DNA of 7,080 nt from Bacteroidota bacterium (lineage in GTDB: Bacteria; Bacteroidota; Bacteroidia; Chitinophagales; LD1): NCBI GenBank assembly GCA_947457525.1, contig CANGXE010000073.1, positions 1 to 7,080 on the forward strand. The letters run 5' to 3'. The notes beneath the pieces were generated by a model, which ran no database searches, had not been told where the DNA came from, and was given only the letters and a program-made list of their open reading frames with translations. Of the stretch, positions 6,153 to 7,080 are shown piece by piece (within the stretch, counting starts at the first letter, position 1; the number at the start of each line of letters is the position of its first letter). Made by a program: the position numbers and the translations under genes.

Positions 6153-7080
6153 ATGAAAAAAACGGCCATCCTTCTTTTTGTAGCATTCATCACTTTGCTG
6201 CAAACCAACAGTTGCAAACAATGCAGCACCCCTAAAGAAACCACCACTGACACTACAGACAGCACCGACATACCTACATTGAAATCAATGAACGAGGCGA
6301 TCAAACTCGACTCACTCAATCCAGTGTTGTACTACAAACGAGCTTTACTTTACGAAGCTAATGGTGACTTGAAAAGTGCTATTACGGATATGTACTTGGC
6401 CTTGTCCATAGACACGCTTCGCCCCGAATTGTATTTATACACTGCCGATCTTTTCAAAAAAAGCGGAGAACCTATTCGCGGCATTTCACTGATGAACAAA
6501 GCCATCGCCACGGACTCTTTTCATATACCATTCTATGTCAAAGCAGCTGAGTTAGCATACATCGACACCAACATTGCCAAACACTATGGCCTGGCGTTAG
6601 ACTATCTCAACACGGCTATACAAAAAGACCCGCAAAATGCGGATGTCTATTTTTATAAAGGCAACGTCTATAAAGAAGCAGGCGACACCAGCAAAGCCAT
6701 TTCGAGCTTTCAAACCGCCACAGAACTCAACCCTAAGTTTTATGATGCTTTTATGCAGATAGGTCTTTTGCTCAAAGAGAAAAAAGATAAAACTGCCGCT
6801 AAATATTTTGACAACGCGATCCGAGTGAAAGAAAACGGTAGCGATGCACTTTACGCCAAAGCCAACGTGCTAAAAGAAGAAGGTGTTAAACTTTATGACG
6901 CCAACAAACTTCCCGAAGCAGTTTCCAAACTTCAACAGGCCATTGCTGCTTTCAAACAAGTGATTGAGCAAGACCACCGCAATGTAGAAGCCTACATGGG
7001 CATTGGCTTTTCTTATTATCAAATGGACTCTGTTCGTGAGGCTTATGAATACTATGATAAAGCTTTAAAAATTGCACCTA
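6153..7080 (+). CDS. TPR-repeat protein, probable lipoprotein (3' end beyond window)
   Basis: The frame is open from the ATG at 6153 to the window end, giving at least 309 residues with no stop. The start MKKTAILLFVAFITLLQTNS followed by Cys21 looks like a lipoprotein signal; the lipobox (TNSC) is weak, and a second cysteine is at 24. A Thr/Asp-rich linker (26-40) precedes a solenoid of TPR units: about 55-88, 89-122, 161-194 (NADVYFYKGNVYKEAGD and on), 195-228, a longer unit around 231-275, and 276 onward. TPRs bind proteins or peptides; here the domain should sit in the periplasm or at an outer-membrane face. The 69-nt gap after the TMTC-like gene allows co-transcription or its own promoter. 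It has no enzyme motif in the visible part. The start is set by the signal sequence; no ribosome binding site is seen. Confidence 0.92.
   Translation, partial: MKKTAILLFVAFITLLQTNSCKQCSTPKETTTDTTDSTDIPTLKSMNEAIKLDSLNPVLYYKRALLYEANGDLKSAITDMYLALSIDTLRPELYLYTADLFKKSGEPIRGISLMNKAIATDSFHIPFYVKAAELAYIDTNIAKHYGLALDYLNTAIQKDPQNADVYFYKGNVYKEAGDTSKAISSFQTATELNPKFYDAFMQIGLLLKEKKDKTAAKYFDNAIRVKENGSDALYAKANVLKEEGVKLYDANKLPEAVSKLQQAIAAFKQVIEQDHRNVEAYMGIGFSYYQMDSVREAYEYYDKALKIAP

Noticed and set aside
5942..6235. + strand frame of 97 codons overlapping the end of the TMTC-like gene and the next start
   Set aside because: It is out of frame with two well-supported genes and has no domain or signal sequence.

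Overview
This window looks like chromosomal DNA of a Bacteroidota bacterium, probably from the Chitinophagia/Sphingobacteriia/Saprospiria side. The grounds are: a secreted subtilisin with a C-terminal type IX secretion sorting domain; lipoproteins with relaxed Bacteroidota lipoboxes, one with an acidic/lysine stretch just after the lipid cysteine; starts without clear Shine-Dalgarno sequences; and promoter-like TAnnTTTG motifs. The class-level placement is a judgement from protein style, not from a search. All five genes lie on the + strand.

Layout. Positions 1-32 hold a perfect 9-bp stem-loop with a T-rich tail, probably the terminator of a gene upstream. Next comes mnmA (58-1197; tRNA 2-thiouridylase, both catalytic cysteines present). 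A lipoprotein of unknown function (1190-1909) overlaps it by 8 nt. After 14 nt comes a subtilisin-like S8 protease with a complete active site and a T9SS sorting domain (1924-3570). These three genes are probably one transcription unit: a housekeeping tRNA-modification gene followed by two cell-surface or exported products.

The 521-nt gap 3571-4091 is the least ordinary part. It holds a stem-loop whose 3' arm ends on the first base of a tandem array. The array has six 42-nt units (3651-3902), which group as two copies of a three-unit, 126-nt super-repeat. A 13-nt motif downstream recurs at the same 42-nt spacing. The unit length is a multiple of three, so both strands have a long open frame across the array, but I do not think either is a convincing gene. 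The last part of the gap has an inverted repeat and a weak promoter-like sequence.

The right part codes for a multi-pass membrane protein with C-terminal TPRs (4092-6083). Its membrane domain matches, motif by motif, the TMTC family of GT-C glycosyltransferases (O-mannosyltransferases in animals), so it may be a periplasm-facing protein O-glycosyltransferase. A second TPR gene follows: a probable lipoprotein (6153 onward) cut by the window end. Both TPR proteins are expected outside the cytoplasm. A joint role is plausible but unproven.

I found no tRNA, rRNA, CRISPR array, transposase or integrase. No complete new multi-gene system is evident. The repeat array and the TMTC-like enzyme are the best leads.
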